A DNA stretch of 64,000 nucleotides, taken from Stenotrophomonas maltophilia. Its GTDB lineage: Bacteria > Pseudomonadota > Gammaproteobacteria > Xanthomonadales > Xanthomonadaceae. Positions 16,497 to 24,860 of the stretch are shown here, piece after piece. The notes under the pieces were generated by a model. That model did not search any database and was not told the DNA's origin. It saw only the letters and a list, made by a program, of their open reading frames with translations. How positions within the stretch are numbered: position 1 is the first letter of the stretch; every line of letters starts with the position of its first letter. The position numbers and the translations under genes are program-made. The DNA lies in assembly GCA_002364755.1 (NCBI GenBank), contig DEZI01000019.1, forward strand, positions 1 through 64,000. Direction: 5' to 3'.

Positions 16497-16675
16497 GTGC
16501 TGCAATCCCCTCGGGCAGGACCCGGGGAGCTGGTCATTGTGAACAAGCGCAACGCAGCCTGTCAACGCAGCGTGCCCGCCGGCTTGGCCCTGCCACACCA
16601 CCGTACGCCACCATCGGCTATGCTCGCTGTAATCGGCCGGATGGCCCTGACCCCTCTTTCGCACGGAGATTTCGC

Positions 16676-17434
16676 ATGCGCAGCGGCAACCCGGCTCTTT
16701 CCGAGTCGACTTTCCTCGACCTGGCGAGCGGCTCGGTGGTGACCCACCCCGACCAGGCGATGACCCTCAACGGCACCGTCAACAAGACCGGCATCCTGTT
16801 GCTGCTGACCGTGCTGACCGCCGCCTTCGCCTGGAACCAGTCGATCAACGACTATGGCCAGGTGATGGCCAGCGCCAAGCTGTACGCCATGGGCGGCGCG
16901 ATCGGCGGTCTGGTGCTGGCGCTGATCACCATCTTCAAGAAGGAATGGTCGCCGGTCACTGCGCCGATGTACGCGCTGGTGGAAGGTCTGTTCCTCGGCG
17001 CCATATCGGCCGTGTTCAACATGAAATTCCCGGGCATCGTGTTCCAGGCGGTGCTGCTGACCTTCGGCACCCTGTTCGCCCTGCTGTTCGCCTACCGCAG
17101 CGGCCTGATCAAGGCCACCGAGAACTTCAAGCTGGGCGTGGTCGCCGCCACCGGCGGCATCGCCCTGCTCTACCTGGCCTCGTTCGTGCTGGGCTTCTTC
17201 AACATCAACGTGCCGGTGATTCATGACGCCAGCTGGCTGGGCATCGCCTTCAGCCTGTTCGTGGTGGTGGTGGCCGCGCTGAACCTGGTGCTGGATTTCG
17301 ACTTCATCGAAACCGGCGTGGCCCAGCGCGCGCCGAAATACATGGAGTGGTATGGCGCATTTGGCCTGATGGTGACCCTGGTCTGGCTGTACGTGGAATT
17401 CCTGCGCCTGCTGTCGAAGATCCAGCAGCGCTGA
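16676..17434 (+). CDS. Bax inhibitor-1/YccA family membrane protein
   Basis: Integral membrane protein of 252 residues with about seven hydrophobic segments. The sequence from MTLNGTVNKTGILLLLTVLTAAFAW through the last helices follows the UPF0005/BI-1 (YetJ, YccA) layout. Members are pH-sensitive calcium leak channels or modulators of membrane proteases. The ATG at 16676 follows GGAG; in-frame codons further upstream run through the tRNA genes on the other strand and were not used. A clear terminator follows. Confidence 0.88.
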   Translation: MRSGNPALSESTFLDLASGSVVTHPDQAMTLNGTVNKTGILLLLTVLTAAFAWNQSINDYGQVMASAKLYAMGGAIGGLVLALITIFKKEWSPVTAPMYALVEGLFLGAISAVFNMKFPGIVFQAVLLTFGTLFALLFAYRSGLIKATENFKLGVVAATGGIALLYLASFVLGFFNINVPVIHDASWLGIAFSLFVVVVAALNLVLDFDFIETGVAQRAPKYMEWYGAFGLMVTLVWLYVEFLRLLSKIQQR

Positions 17435-17456
17435 GCCCGATCAGGCCTTAAACGAC

Positions 17457-17487
17457 AAGCCGCGATCCGCGAGGGTCGCGGCTTTTT
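17457..17487 (+). terminator. Rho-independent terminator after the BI-1 family gene
   Basis: AAGCCGCGA (17457-17465) pairs with TCGCGGCTT (17476-17484), followed by T residues, 22 bases after the stop codon. Confidence 0.85.
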
Positions 17488-17504
17488 CGTAAACCGGAGG
17501 GGCG

Positions 17505-17569
17505 GTAGAGCCGAGCCCATGCTCGGCTGCTCCAGGCACAAAAGCAGCCGAGCATGGGCTCGGCTCTAC
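17505..17569. repeat. Paired GTAG palindromes forming a perfect inverted repeat
   Basis: Two 27-base arms (17505-17531 and 17543-17569) are exact inverted copies headed by GTAG and of the AGCCGAGCCCATGCTCGGCT type. A further small palindrome (GTCGAGCACGCTCGAC) lies just downstream, before the flavin reductase gene. Confidence 0.85.
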
Positions 17570-17611
17570 AGAAACTGTCGAGCACGCTCGACGCTACGGA
17601 ACCCCCACACC

Positions 17612-18232
17612 ATGCCCGACACCTTCCACAGCTACCGCCCCGCCGACGGCCACCGCCTGCCGCACGACCCGTTCAACGCCATCATCGGCCCGCGCCCGAT
17701 CGGCTGGATCTCCAGCTGCGCCGCCGACGGCGCCCTGAACCTGGCGCCGTACAGCTTCTTCAACGCCTTCAACTACACCCCGCCGATCATCGGCTTCTCC
17801 AGCCAGGGGCGGAAAGACTCGCTGCACAACATCGAGGCTACCGGCGAATTCGTCTGGAACCTGGCCACGTTCGATCTGGCCGAGGCGATGAACGAAAGCT
17901 GCCGCGCTGTCGCGCCAGAGGTCGATGAGTTCAGCCTGGCCGGGCTGGCGCCGCTGGCGTCCACCCAGGTGCGCCCGCCGCGCGTGGCGCAGAGCCCGGT
18001 CAGCATGGAATGCCGCTGCACTCAGATCGTGCGCCTGCGCGATGCCGCCGGCCAGGACACCAACGGCTGGCTGGTGCTGGGCGAGGTGGTGGCGGTGCAT
18101 ATCGATGCGCGGCTGCTGGTCGATGGCATCTACGACACCGCTGCAGCCGACCCGATCCTGCGCGGTGGCGGCCCGGCTGATTACTTCCGGGTCAGCGCCG
18201 AACAGCGCTTCCGCATGTTCCGCCCGGCCTGA
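17612..18232 (+). CDS. Flavin reductase family protein
   Basis: Protein of 206 residues with the flavin-reductase-like split-barrel pattern: FNAIIGPRPIGWISS near the N-terminus, LAPYSFFNAFNYTPPIIGFSS, and a glycine-rich end. Such proteins bind FMN and use NAD(P)H to reduce flavin for partner oxygenases, but no oxygenase is adjacent. It converges on the TauE gene with 3 bases between the stop codons. Confidence 0.85.
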   Translation: MPDTFHSYRPADGHRLPHDPFNAIIGPRPIGWISSCAADGALNLAPYSFFNAFNYTPPIIGFSSQGRKDSLHNIEATGEFVWNLATFDLAEAMNESCRAVAPEVDEFSLAGLAPLASTQVRPPRVAQSPVSMECRCTQIVRLRDAAGQDTNGWLVLGEVVAVHIDARLLVDGIYDTAAADPILRGGGPADYFRVSAEQRFRMFRPA

Positions 18233-18235
18233 GCC

Positions 18236-18985
18236 TCAACGCGACAGCAGCACCGGCAGCGCCGAGCACAGCAGGGCGATGCCGGAGGCGGTCAGCAGGC
18301 CCAGTACGATCTGCCGGAAGCGCGCGTCGCTGATGCCGATGTACAGGCGCGCGCCCAGCAGGGTTGGCACCAGCATGGCCGGGGCCACGATGGCGAAGTA
18401 CGGCAGCATCTGCCGGGTGATCATGCCGTTGCCGACATAGGTGGCCATGGTCACCGCCAGCATGGCTAGGTTGAAGTTCTGGATGACCGCACGCTGCTCG
18501 TCCTTGGCGAAGCCGCGCAGCGTGCTCCACAGCGTCGGCACCGGCCCGGCGAAGCCGCCTATGCCACTGAGCACGCCGCCGGCCATGCCGGCCACGGCGT
18601 CGCCGATGCGGCCACCCACGGTGATCGGCGGCAGCCTGCGCACCATCAGCATCACCGGGCACCACACCGCCAGGAACCCGCCCAGCAGCGCCTTGAACCA
18701 GGCCATGTCCAGCTGCGGCAGCACCAGCACGCCCAGCGGAATGCCGGCCAGCCCACCCAGCACGAACGGCAGCAGCAGGCGCAGGTTGAAGCCGCGGCGC
18801 ACGGTGAACACCGCCAGCAGCTGGCCGGTCAGCGCGCCGAACACCGACAGCGCGGCGGCCAGCCGCGGATCCAGCCCCCAGGCCCAGAAGGACATCGCCA
18901 CCATGCCGAAGGCGAACCCGGAAAGGCCCTGTACGAAGCCGGCGACGATCGCACCGATCGCCACCAGCAGATAGACCGGATCCAT
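18236..18985 (-). CDS. TauE/SafE family sulfite/anion exporter
   Basis: Membrane protein of 249 residues with about eight hydrophobic segments and the duplicated glycine-rich loops of the TauE/SafE (DUF81) family (FVQGLSGFAFGM and GGVLSGIGGFAGP). Members export sulfite, sulfoacetate or other organic anions. The ATG at 18985 follows GAGGAG, 25 bases after the LysR gene on the same strand, so the LysR protein may control it. Substrate not deducible. Confidence 0.87.
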   Translation of the reverse strand: MDPVYLLVAIGAIVAGFVQGLSGFAFGMVAMSFWAWGLDPRLAAALSVFGALTGQLLAVFTVRRGFNLRLLLPFVLGGLAGIPLGVLVLPQLDMAWFKALLGGFLAVWCPVMLMVRRLPPITVGGRIGDAVAGMAGGVLSGIGGFAGPVPTLWSTLRGFAKDEQRAVIQNFNLAMLAVTMATYVGNGMITRQMLPYFAIVAPAMLVPTLLGARLYIGISDARFRQIVLGLLTASGIALLCSALPVLLSR

Positions 18986-19010
18986 CACGCTCCTCGTTGC
19001 AGTGGCGTGG

Positions 19011-19919
19011 CTAGCCCGCCCCGCCCGTCCACCCAGCGTAGTGCGTGGCCAGGTGATCGACCAGCGCGCGCACTTTCGGCGCCAGGGCACGCGCATGCGG
19101 ATACAGCGCGAAGTAACGGCGCTGGCCGGCATTCCAGGCCGGCAGCACGCGGATCAGGCGACCGCTGCGCAGGTCCTCCTGCACGGTCAACGCAGTAAAC
19201 AGACTGATGCCCATGCCCGCCATCACCGCCGCATGCAGCGCTGGCGTGGCATCCACGCGCAGGCGCTGGCCGGCCTCGATGCTGGCGGTGGCGCCGCGCG
19301 GCCCCTGCAGCTGCCACGGCGCACCGGCCCCGGTCGGGCTGAAGCCCAGCAGCGTGTGCTGCTGCAGGTCGGTGGCCTGCCGCGGCAGGCCGTGCCGGGC
19401 CAGGTACGCGGGGGCGGCCACGAGAATACGCGGGCAGCTGGCCAGCTCACGCGCCACCAGCTGGCTGTCCGGCAGGGACGGCGCGATGCGCAGGGCCAGA
19501 TCGAAGCCGCCACCGACGACATCGACCAGCTGGTCGTCGGCCGACAGGTCCAGCGAGACCTGCGGGTAGCGGGCGAGGAATTCCGGCAGCCAGTGCGGCA
19601 GCTCCTGGCTGGCCACGACCTGCGGCACGCTGATGCGCAGGCGCCCGCTGGGCTCGGCCTGGCCGGCGCGTGCGCGGTCATCGGCAGCCTCCAGGCGATC
19701 CAGCAGGGCCACGGCCTCGCGGTAATAGTCGCGCCCGGCCTCGGTCAGCGACAGGCGCCGGCTGTTGCGGTCGAGCAGGCGCACCTGCAGGTGTTCTTCC
19801 AGTTGCCGCAGCTGCCGCGACATCGCCGAATGGGTGGTGCCCAGGCGCTCGGCGGCGGCGGTGAAACTGCCCGCTTCGACGATGGCGCGCAGCGCGCGCA
19901 GGGCGGCGAAGTGATCCAT
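19011..19919 (-). CDS. LysR-family transcriptional regulator
   Basis: Protein of 302 residues. The N-terminal winged helix-turn-helix (FAALRALRAIVEAGSFTAAA, about residues 4-60) is typical of the family, followed by a LysR substrate-binding domain with the ligand-pocket start GRLRISVPQVVASQ. It lies between an isochorismatase-like gene (52 bases upstream) and a TauE exporter gene (25 bases downstream), all on one strand. Target and inducer are unknown. Confidence 0.92.
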   Translation of the reverse strand: MDHFAALRALRAIVEAGSFTAAAERLGTTHSAMSRQLRQLEEHLQVRLLDRNSRRLSLTEAGRDYYREAVALLDRLEAADDRARAGQAEPSGRLRISVPQVVASQELPHWLPEFLARYPQVSLDLSADDQLVDVVGGGFDLALRIAPSLPDSQLVARELASCPRILVAAPAYLARHGLPRQATDLQQHTLLGFSPTGAGAPWQLQGPRGATASIEAGQRLRVDATPALHAAVMAGMGISLFTALTVQEDLRSGRLIRVLPAWNAGQRRYFALYPHARALAPKVRALVDHLATHYAGWTGGAG

Positions 19920-19971
19920 CGAAGGCAGCTCCCGGAAGCGGAGCCCGCGATCTGCGGGCCCCGCCAGCTTA

Positions 19972-20715
19972 TCAAGCGTCGTCGCCGGCCTTGCGCACCG
20001 GCAGCGCCAGCATCGCCTCGGTGCTGATCACTTCACCGAAGGCATCCTCGATCTGTGCCAGCGAGGCTTCGTGCAGCGCGCGGTGACCGATGCGCTGGCC
20101 GCCGGCCAGGTCCAGGTCGCGGCTGGCGGTGGCATCACCGGCCACGATCACGCGGTAGCCGCGCGGTGCGGCGGCTGCATCGCGGGCAGCACCAACCACG
20201 CAGGCATGGGTCTGCAGGCCGGTAACCAGCAGGGTGTCGATGCCAGCGTCCTTCAACACCGTGTCCAGCACCGCGGCCGAAGCACCGGCGAACACGCTGA
20301 CGTTGTCCTTCTGCACCACCGTCTCGCCCTGGCGCGGCTGCAGGTCGCGATGGAAGGCGGCATTGACGCTGCCCTGTGCGAACAGCGGCGCACCCGCCGG
20401 CAGCACGTGCTGGACGTGGATCACGCGGATGCCGTTGGCATCGGCGAACTGCACCACGCGCTTGGCCTGGCGCAGCGCGGCCACGCCATCGGGAATGACC
20501 ATGCGGCCACCGGCGAAGCCCCGCGCAGCGCTGGCGTCGAAGTATTCGTTCTGGAAATCGATGACCAGCACGGCGGTCTTCGCGGCGTCCAGCGCGGTGA
20601 CCGACGGTGCACCGGCCATGTGGCGGATGGTGGGATGGGCCGGCTCGGTAGCGGCGATCGGCGCGGCGGCGGCCATGCCGATCAGGCTGGCCAGGCCGAA
20701 GGCGGAAAGGTTCAT
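19972..20715 (-). CDS. Isochorismatase-family cysteine hydrolase with N-terminal signal
   Basis: Protein of 247 residues. About 23 N-terminal residues form a hydrophobic, alanine-rich stretch ending IAATEPAHP, like a signal peptide. The hydrolase domain has the family's aspartate (LVIDFQNEYF), a lysine (VVQKDNVSVF) and the catalytic cysteine (THACVVGAARDA). The ATG at 20715 follows AGGAG. Relatives hydrolyse isochorismate, nicotinamide or amides. Export would be unusual for the family and argues for a periplasmic amide or ester substrate, which is inference. Confidence 0.86.
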   Translation of the reverse strand: MNLSAFGLASLIGMAAAAPIAATEPAHPTIRHMAGAPSVTALDAAKTAVLVIDFQNEYFDASAARGFAGGRMVIPDGVAALRQAKRVVQFADANGIRVIHVQHVLPAGAPLFAQGSVNAAFHRDLQPRQGETVVQKDNVSVFAGASAAVLDTVLKDAGIDTLLVTGLQTHACVVGAARDAAAAPRGYRVIVAGDATASRDLDLAGGQRIGHRALHEASLAQIEDAFGEVISTEAMLALPVRKAGDDA

Positions 20716-20824
20716 GGGGCGACTCCTGCGTGGTGGGAAGTTGGCACAGGATGCGGAGCGGATGGCGCACGAACCAGCGGCTTTCTGGCACATGATCTGT
20801 GCGGTTTTCGCACAGGCGGCTGTT

Positions 20825-20890
20825 GTAGAGCCACCCCATGGGTGGATGCGGACGGGACGAATCCGTCATCCACGCATGGCGTGGATCTAC
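20825..20890. repeat. Paired GTAG palindromes
   Basis: GTAG-headed palindrome at 20825 (CCACCCCATGGGTGG core) faces an inverted copy ending CTAC at 20890 (ATCCACGCATGGCGTGGAT core). Between them is a small stem GACGGGACGAATCCGTC. It lies between isocitrate dehydrogenase and the isochorismatase-like gene. Confidence 0.8.
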
Positions 20891-20904
20891 CAGTAGAAAC
20901 GCAA

Positions 20905-20926
20905 CGGGGCGCCCAAAAGCGCCCCG
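20905..20926 (-). terminator. Hairpin after isocitrate dehydrogenase
   Basis: CGGGGCGC pairs with GCGCCCCG, 29 bases after the stop codon on the minus strand. No clear T-run. Confidence 0.55.
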
Positions 20927-20955
20927 CTGTGGATCAACCGAGGTTGGTCGGCCGC

Positions 20956-21960
20956 TTACAGGCGGCTGGCGATGGCCTGGGCGAAGCTCATGGTGGTACC
21001 GGTGCCGCCGAGGTCGCCGGTCAGCGAGTCCTTGGCTTCCATGGTGGCCACGATGGCCTTGCGCAGGCGCTCGGCGTTTTCCGGCTGGCCAACGTGGTCC
21101 AGCATCTGTGCAGCTGCGAGCAGCAGCGCGCACGGGTTGGCCTTGCCCTGGCCGGCAATGTCCGGCGCGGTGCCGTGCACGGCTTCGAAGATCGCCGCGT
21201 CCTTGCCGATGTTGGCACCCGGGGCCAGGCCCAGGCCGCCGACGAGGCCGGCGCACAGGTCGGAGATGATGTCGCCGAACAGGTTGGTGGTCACGATCAC
21301 GTCGAACTGTTCCGGACGCATCACCAGCTGCATGCAGCAGTTGTCGACGATCATTTCCTGGAACTCGATGTCCGGGTACTGCGCGGCCACTTCACGGGCG
21401 ACGTTCAGGAACAGGCCCGAGGTCGACTTGATGATGTTGGCCTTGTGCACGGCGGTGACCTTCTTGCGGCCGACGCTGCGGGCCAGCTCGAAGGCGTAGC
21501 GCACGATGCGCTCGGAGCCCTTGCGGGTGATGCGGGTGCCGGAGAAGGCGGTCTCGCCATCAGCCGAGACTTCCTGGCCTTCGGCCAGGTAAGCACCTTC
21601 GGTGTTCTCACGAACGGTGATCAGGTCGACGTTGTTGAACCGCGACTTGGTGTTCGGGAAGGTGTGGGCCGGACGCACGTTGGCGTACAGGTCGAAGTGG
21701 CGGCGCAGGCTGACGTTGATCGAGGTGAAGCCACCACCGACCGGGGTGGTCAGCGGGCTCTTCAGCGCGACCTTGTTGCGCGCGATCGATTCCAGGGTCA
21801 CCGCCGGCATCAGGTCGCCGTGCTTTTCCAGGGCCACCAGGCCGGCGTCCGCATCTTCGTACTCCAGGCCAGCGTTGAGCTGGTCGAGGACGAACAGGGT
21901 GGCGTCCATGATTTCCGGGCCGATGCCGTCGCCGCGGATGACCGTAATTTTCTGCGTCAT
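20956..21960 (-). CDS. NAD-dependent isocitrate dehydrogenase
   Basis: Beta-decarboxylating dehydrogenase of 334 residues, oxidising isocitrate to 2-oxoglutarate in the TCA cycle. It starts TVIRGDGIGPEIMDATLFVL, has the short substrate loop SPLTTPVGGGFTSINVSLRR typical of the NAD-dependent group, the catalytic TVRENTEGAY and VHKANIIKSTSGLF, and FEAVHGTAPDIAGQGKANP. Length and loop separate it from the larger NADP-dependent Icd. Homoisocitrate or isopropylmalate dehydrogenase is less likely. A large inverted repeat lies 77 bases upstream of the start. Confidence 0.9.
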   Translation of the reverse strand: MTQKITVIRGDGIGPEIMDATLFVLDQLNAGLEYEDADAGLVALEKHGDLMPAVTLESIARNKVALKSPLTTPVGGGFTSINVSLRRHFDLYANVRPAHTFPNTKSRFNNVDLITVRENTEGAYLAEGQEVSADGETAFSGTRITRKGSERIVRYAFELARSVGRKKVTAVHKANIIKSTSGLFLNVAREVAAQYPDIEFQEMIVDNCCMQLVMRPEQFDVIVTTNLFGDIISDLCAGLVGGLGLAPGANIGKDAAIFEAVHGTAPDIAGQGKANPCALLLAAAQMLDHVGQPENAERLRKAIVATMEAKDSLTGDLGGTGTTMSFAQAIASRL

Positions 21961-22036
21961 TGATCGATGTTCCGAACAGGGGGAAGTACGCCGTCCGGAC
22001 GTGCCCGGAAACGCCGGCGCTGAGGAAGTTTCACCC

Positions 22037-22108
22037 GCAATTATGCCTGAGCCGGGGCCGAGGTCCCAAATAGACGATGGTCCCACTCCCCGGCTCAGGC
22101 AGAATTGC
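22037..22108. repeat. Long inverted repeat upstream of isocitrate dehydrogenase
   Basis: Two 21-base arms (22037-22057 and 22088-22108) match as an inverted repeat with one mismatch around a 30-base centre. It is not a GTAG element. A separate small hairpin made from GCCCCCTT and AAGGGGGC lies near 22145-22168. No coding gene is seen between 21961 and 22275. Confidence 0.75.
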
Positions 22109-22210
22109 CCGCGCATTTCTCCTTATCCCCGCGCCTGTCGGCGCGCCCCCTTGAACAACAAGGGGGCTCCTGGGCTGGGAGATAGCGGTAAAGGCCCCTG
22201 CGCGCGTCCG

Positions 22211-22274
22211 GTAGCGCCGGGCCATGCCCGGCGGCCGTTTGTTCAGGTACCCGCCGGGCATGGCCCGGCGCTGC
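22211..22274. repeat. Paired GTAG palindromes next to the AhpD-like stop codon
   Basis: GTAG palindrome 22211-22234 and its inverted partner 22251-22274 differ at a single base, the inverted head reading CTGC instead of CTAC. The pair ends 1 base before the stop codon of the AhpD-like gene. Confidence 0.8.
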
Positions 22275-22275
22275 C

Positions 22276-22668
22276 TCAGTGCTCGTGCGCTTCCGGGGCG
22301 GCGGCGCCGCCTTCGAGCTGGTCAAGGAAGTCGACCGCGCGGCGCAGGTGCGGGATCACGATGGAGCCGCCGACCACCAGGCCGACCGAGAAGGTCTCGA
22401 AGAACTCCTCACGGGTCACCCCGGCTTCCTTGCACTGGGCCACGTGGTAGCTGATGCAGTCGTCGCAGCGCAGCACCATCGAGGCCACCAGGCCCAGCAG
22501 TTCCTTGGTCTTCACATCCAGCGCGCCGGCCTGGTAGGTCTGCGTGTCCAGCGCGAAGAAGCGCCGCACCACCTGGTTCGGCTCGCCCAGGATGCGCTCG
22601 TTCATGCGCTTGCGGAACGCGGTGAATTCGGCGATGCGGTCCTTGCTGCCGTCGTCGGCCGCGCTCAT
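22276..22668 (-). CDS. Carboxymuconolactone decarboxylase/AhpD-like protein
   Basis: Protein of 130 residues with the AhpD-type redox motif CDDC followed by a histidine (MVLRCDDCISYH, about residues 66-77) and the helical LLGLVASM region. Members are alkylhydroperoxidase-like disulfide reductases. Its ATG overlaps the stop codon of the glutaredoxin gene (ATGA), so the two thiol-redox genes form one operon. The C-terminus is rich in Ala, Glu and His. Confidence 0.87.
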   Translation of the reverse strand: MSAADDGSKDRIAEFTAFRKRMNERILGEPNQVVRRFFALDTQTYQAGALDVKTKELLGLVASMVLRCDDCISYHVAQCKEAGVTREEFFETFSVGLVVGGSIVIPHLRRAVDFLDQLEGGAAAPEAHEH

Positions 22669-22955
22669 GCCTGGCCCTGCCCGGCCAGCAGCGGCTCGAG
22701 CTTGCCTTCACGATGCAGGGCCATCATGTCGTCGTAGCCGCCGACATGGACGTCACCGACGAAGATCTGCGGCACGCTGGTGCGGCGGGTCAGGGACATC
22801 ATCTTCTCGCGCTCGACCGGGTCCAGGTCGATGCGGACTTCGGTCCACTGCTGGCCCTTGCTCTTGAGGAAGTTCTTGGCCGCCACGCAGTACGGGCAGA
22901 CGGCGGTGGAATAGATGGTGATGGCGGGCGAGGCGCCAGCGGGCTGGTCTGTCAC
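22665..22955 (-). CDS. grxC: Glutaredoxin 3
   Basis: Small dithiol glutaredoxin of 96 residues with the CPYC active site (TAVCPYCVAAKNFL), the TSVPQIF cis-proline loop and GGYDDM near the end, matching GrxC. A GTG start at 22955 is preferred because GGAG lies at good distance. The in-frame ATG at 22985 has no ribosome-binding site. It reduces protein and small-molecule disulfides using glutathione. The downstream AhpD-like gene overlaps its stop codon. Confidence 0.92.
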   Translation of the reverse strand: MTDQPAGASPAITIYSTAVCPYCVAAKNFLKSKGQQWTEVRIDLDPVEREKMMSLTRRTSVPQIFVGDVHVGGYDDMMALHREGKLEPLLAGQGQA

Positions 22956-23043
22956 GGGAAACTCCACGATGGATCGACGGTCCATATATGGTACCGGTGT
23001 GCTGGAATTTCCACGCCATGACCGCAACACTGTGGATTAACGA

Positions 23044-24744
23044 ATGGTTGCCCCCTGCCCTGCCACGCTTGGCGCGCCCCGCCCGAGGATCTCCCGCTTG
23101 CGAGCCCTGCTGCTGACTACCGCCGTCACCCTGGCCCTGGCCATGCCGCTGGCCCAGGCCCAGGAGAAGCTGCCGGACATCGGGTCGTCGGCCGGCGAAC
23201 TGCTGACCCCGGCACGGCAGGCCGAGTACGGCGCGATGATGCTGCGCGAACTGCGCAACTACGGCTACCTGCTCGACGACCCTCTGGTCAATGACTGGCT
23301 GCAGACCATGGGCACCCGGCTGGGTTCCAACAGCGACCAGCCGCGCCAGTCCTACACGTTCTTCGTGATGAAGGACCGCCAGATCAACGCCTTCGCCACC
23401 CTTGGCGGCTACATCGGGGTGAACGCCGGCCTGGTGCTGACGGCCGAGCGCGAGGACGAGGTGGCGGCGGTGCTGTCCCATGAAATCGCCCACGTCACCC
23501 AGCAGCACGTGCTGCGTGGCGTCGAGCGGGCCCAGCGCGACCAGATCCCGATCCTGCTGGGCATGCTGGCGGCAGTGGTGGCCGCCCAGGCCAGCAACAG
23601 CTCCTCCTCCGGCAACGCGACCATGGCCGCGATCAGTTCGGGCATGGGCCTGATGCAGCAGCGGCAGATCAACTACACCCGTTCCAACGAATCCGAGGCC
23701 GACCGCCTGGGCATCCGCACCCTGTCGCGCAGCGGCTACGACGTGGACGCCATGGCCGGCTTTTTCGAGCGGATGTCGGCGGCCATGCGCGGCAACGACG
23801 GCGGTTACCAGGCCCCGGACTTCCTGCAGACCCACCCGGTCAACACCACCCGCATCAGCGAGGCCAAGGCCCGCGCCCAGCAGATGAAGAAGGACACGGT
23901 GCTGCTGACCACCAGCACCCCCAGCGGCGAGCGCAAGGAGCGGGTCAACCCGGCCGACCCCAGCTTGGGCGAGCCGCTGCTGCGCGGCGCCAACCCATTG
24001 CTGCCCAGCAGCGTGCTGCGCCTGCCGATCGGCCAGCTCAGCCGCGGCGCGAGTGGCGACTTCGACTGGGCGCGCGAGCGCCTGCGGGTGCTCAGCGCCG
24101 ACACCACGCCGGAGCTGGAGCGCGAGTACGCCGACCTGGCCCGGCGCCAGAAGGGCGGCCTGACCGACGCCCAGCGCTATGGCCAGGCCCTGGCCGCCAT
24201 GCGTGGCGGCCGCAGCGGCGCCAACCAGGCCCGGCAGGCCTTGGCCAACCTGCTGCAGACCCATCCGGACAGCTTGTTCGTGGCCCTGGCCCTGGGCGAG
24301 GCGGAGTCCCGTGCTGGCCAGCCGGCCCAGGCCAACGCGCGCTTCGAACAGCTGCTGCGCGAACACACCAACAGCCGCCCGGTGGCGTTGACCTACGCCG
24401 AGATCCTGAACGAACAGGGCGGCCGCGAAGCCGGCCAGCGCGCCCAGGCGATGCTGCGGCCGTTGCTGTCGCAAAGCGGTAACGATCCGGTTTTCCAGCA
24501 GCGCTACGCCCGCGCCAGCGAGCTCGCTGGGGACAGCGTGCGGGCCAGCGAGGCCTATGCCGAGGCGGCCTTTCTCGGCGGCCGCCCGGAACAGGCGCTG
24601 ATGCAGCTGCAGGCGCTCAAGCGCAATCCTGAGCTGGACTATGTGGGCCGCGCGCGGGTGGATGCGCGCATCGAGACCATCACCCCCACCGTGCTGGAGC
24701 TGCGCCGCCAGGGCGTGCAGGACCCGGAGCTGGACCGGCGCTGA
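23044..24744 (+). CDS. BepA-like M48 periplasmic metalloprotease with TPR region
   Basis: Protein of 566 residues. An N-terminal signal (LLLTTAVTLALAMPLAQAQ) is followed by an M48 peptidase domain with the zinc motif HEIAH at about residues 145-149 and the third-ligand region SNESEADRLG. A C-terminal helical part of about 300 residues is consistent with tetratricopeptide repeats. This layout matches BepA/YfgC, which looks after outer-membrane protein assembly and LptD maturation. The ATG at 23044 lacks a clear ribosome-binding site. A TTG at 23098 with GAGG upstream would still give a full signal peptide. Confidence 0.88.
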   Translation: MVAPCPATLGAPRPRISRLRALLLTTAVTLALAMPLAQAQEKLPDIGSSAGELLTPARQAEYGAMMLRELRNYGYLLDDPLVNDWLQTMGTRLGSNSDQPRQSYTFFVMKDRQINAFATLGGYIGVNAGLVLTAEREDEVAAVLSHEIAHVTQQHVLRGVERAQRDQIPILLGMLAAVVAAQASNSSSSGNATMAAISSGMGLMQQRQINYTRSNESEADRLGIRTLSRSGYDVDAMAGFFERMSAAMRGNDGGYQAPDFLQTHPVNTTRISEAKARAQQMKKDTVLLTTSTPSGERKERVNPADPSLGEPLLRGANPLLPSSVLRLPIGQLSRGASGDFDWARERLRVLSADTTPELEREYADLARRQKGGLTDAQRYGQALAAMRGGRSGANQARQALANLLQTHPDSLFVALALGEAESRAGQPAQANARFEQLLREHTNSRPVALTYAEILNEQGGREAGQRAQAMLRPLLSQSGNDPVFQQRYARASELAGDSVRASEAYAEAAFLGGRPEQALMQLQALKRNPELDYVGRARVDARIETITPTVLELRRQGVQDPELDRR

Positions 24745-24790
24745 GCGCCGCATGACCGGGGGATGGCAATCCGCGCCGATCCCGGCCAGG

Positions 24791-24808
24791 TAGTCACAAA
24801 CATGTCAT
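24791..24808 (+). promoter_or_regulatory. Candidate Pho box upstream of phoB
   Basis: TAGTCAC and ATGTCAT are spaced as 7-mers joined by AAAC, an 11-base period matching the Pho box (CTGTCAT-AAAN-CTGTCAT). A third partial repeat follows with an AT-rich spacer. It lies about 55 bases before phoB and would allow autoregulation by PhoB. Confidence 0.6.
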
Positions 24809-24860
24809 CAAACCGTAGTCTACTGGCACCACTCCAGTAACCAAGCCCTACGGTGTCCTC

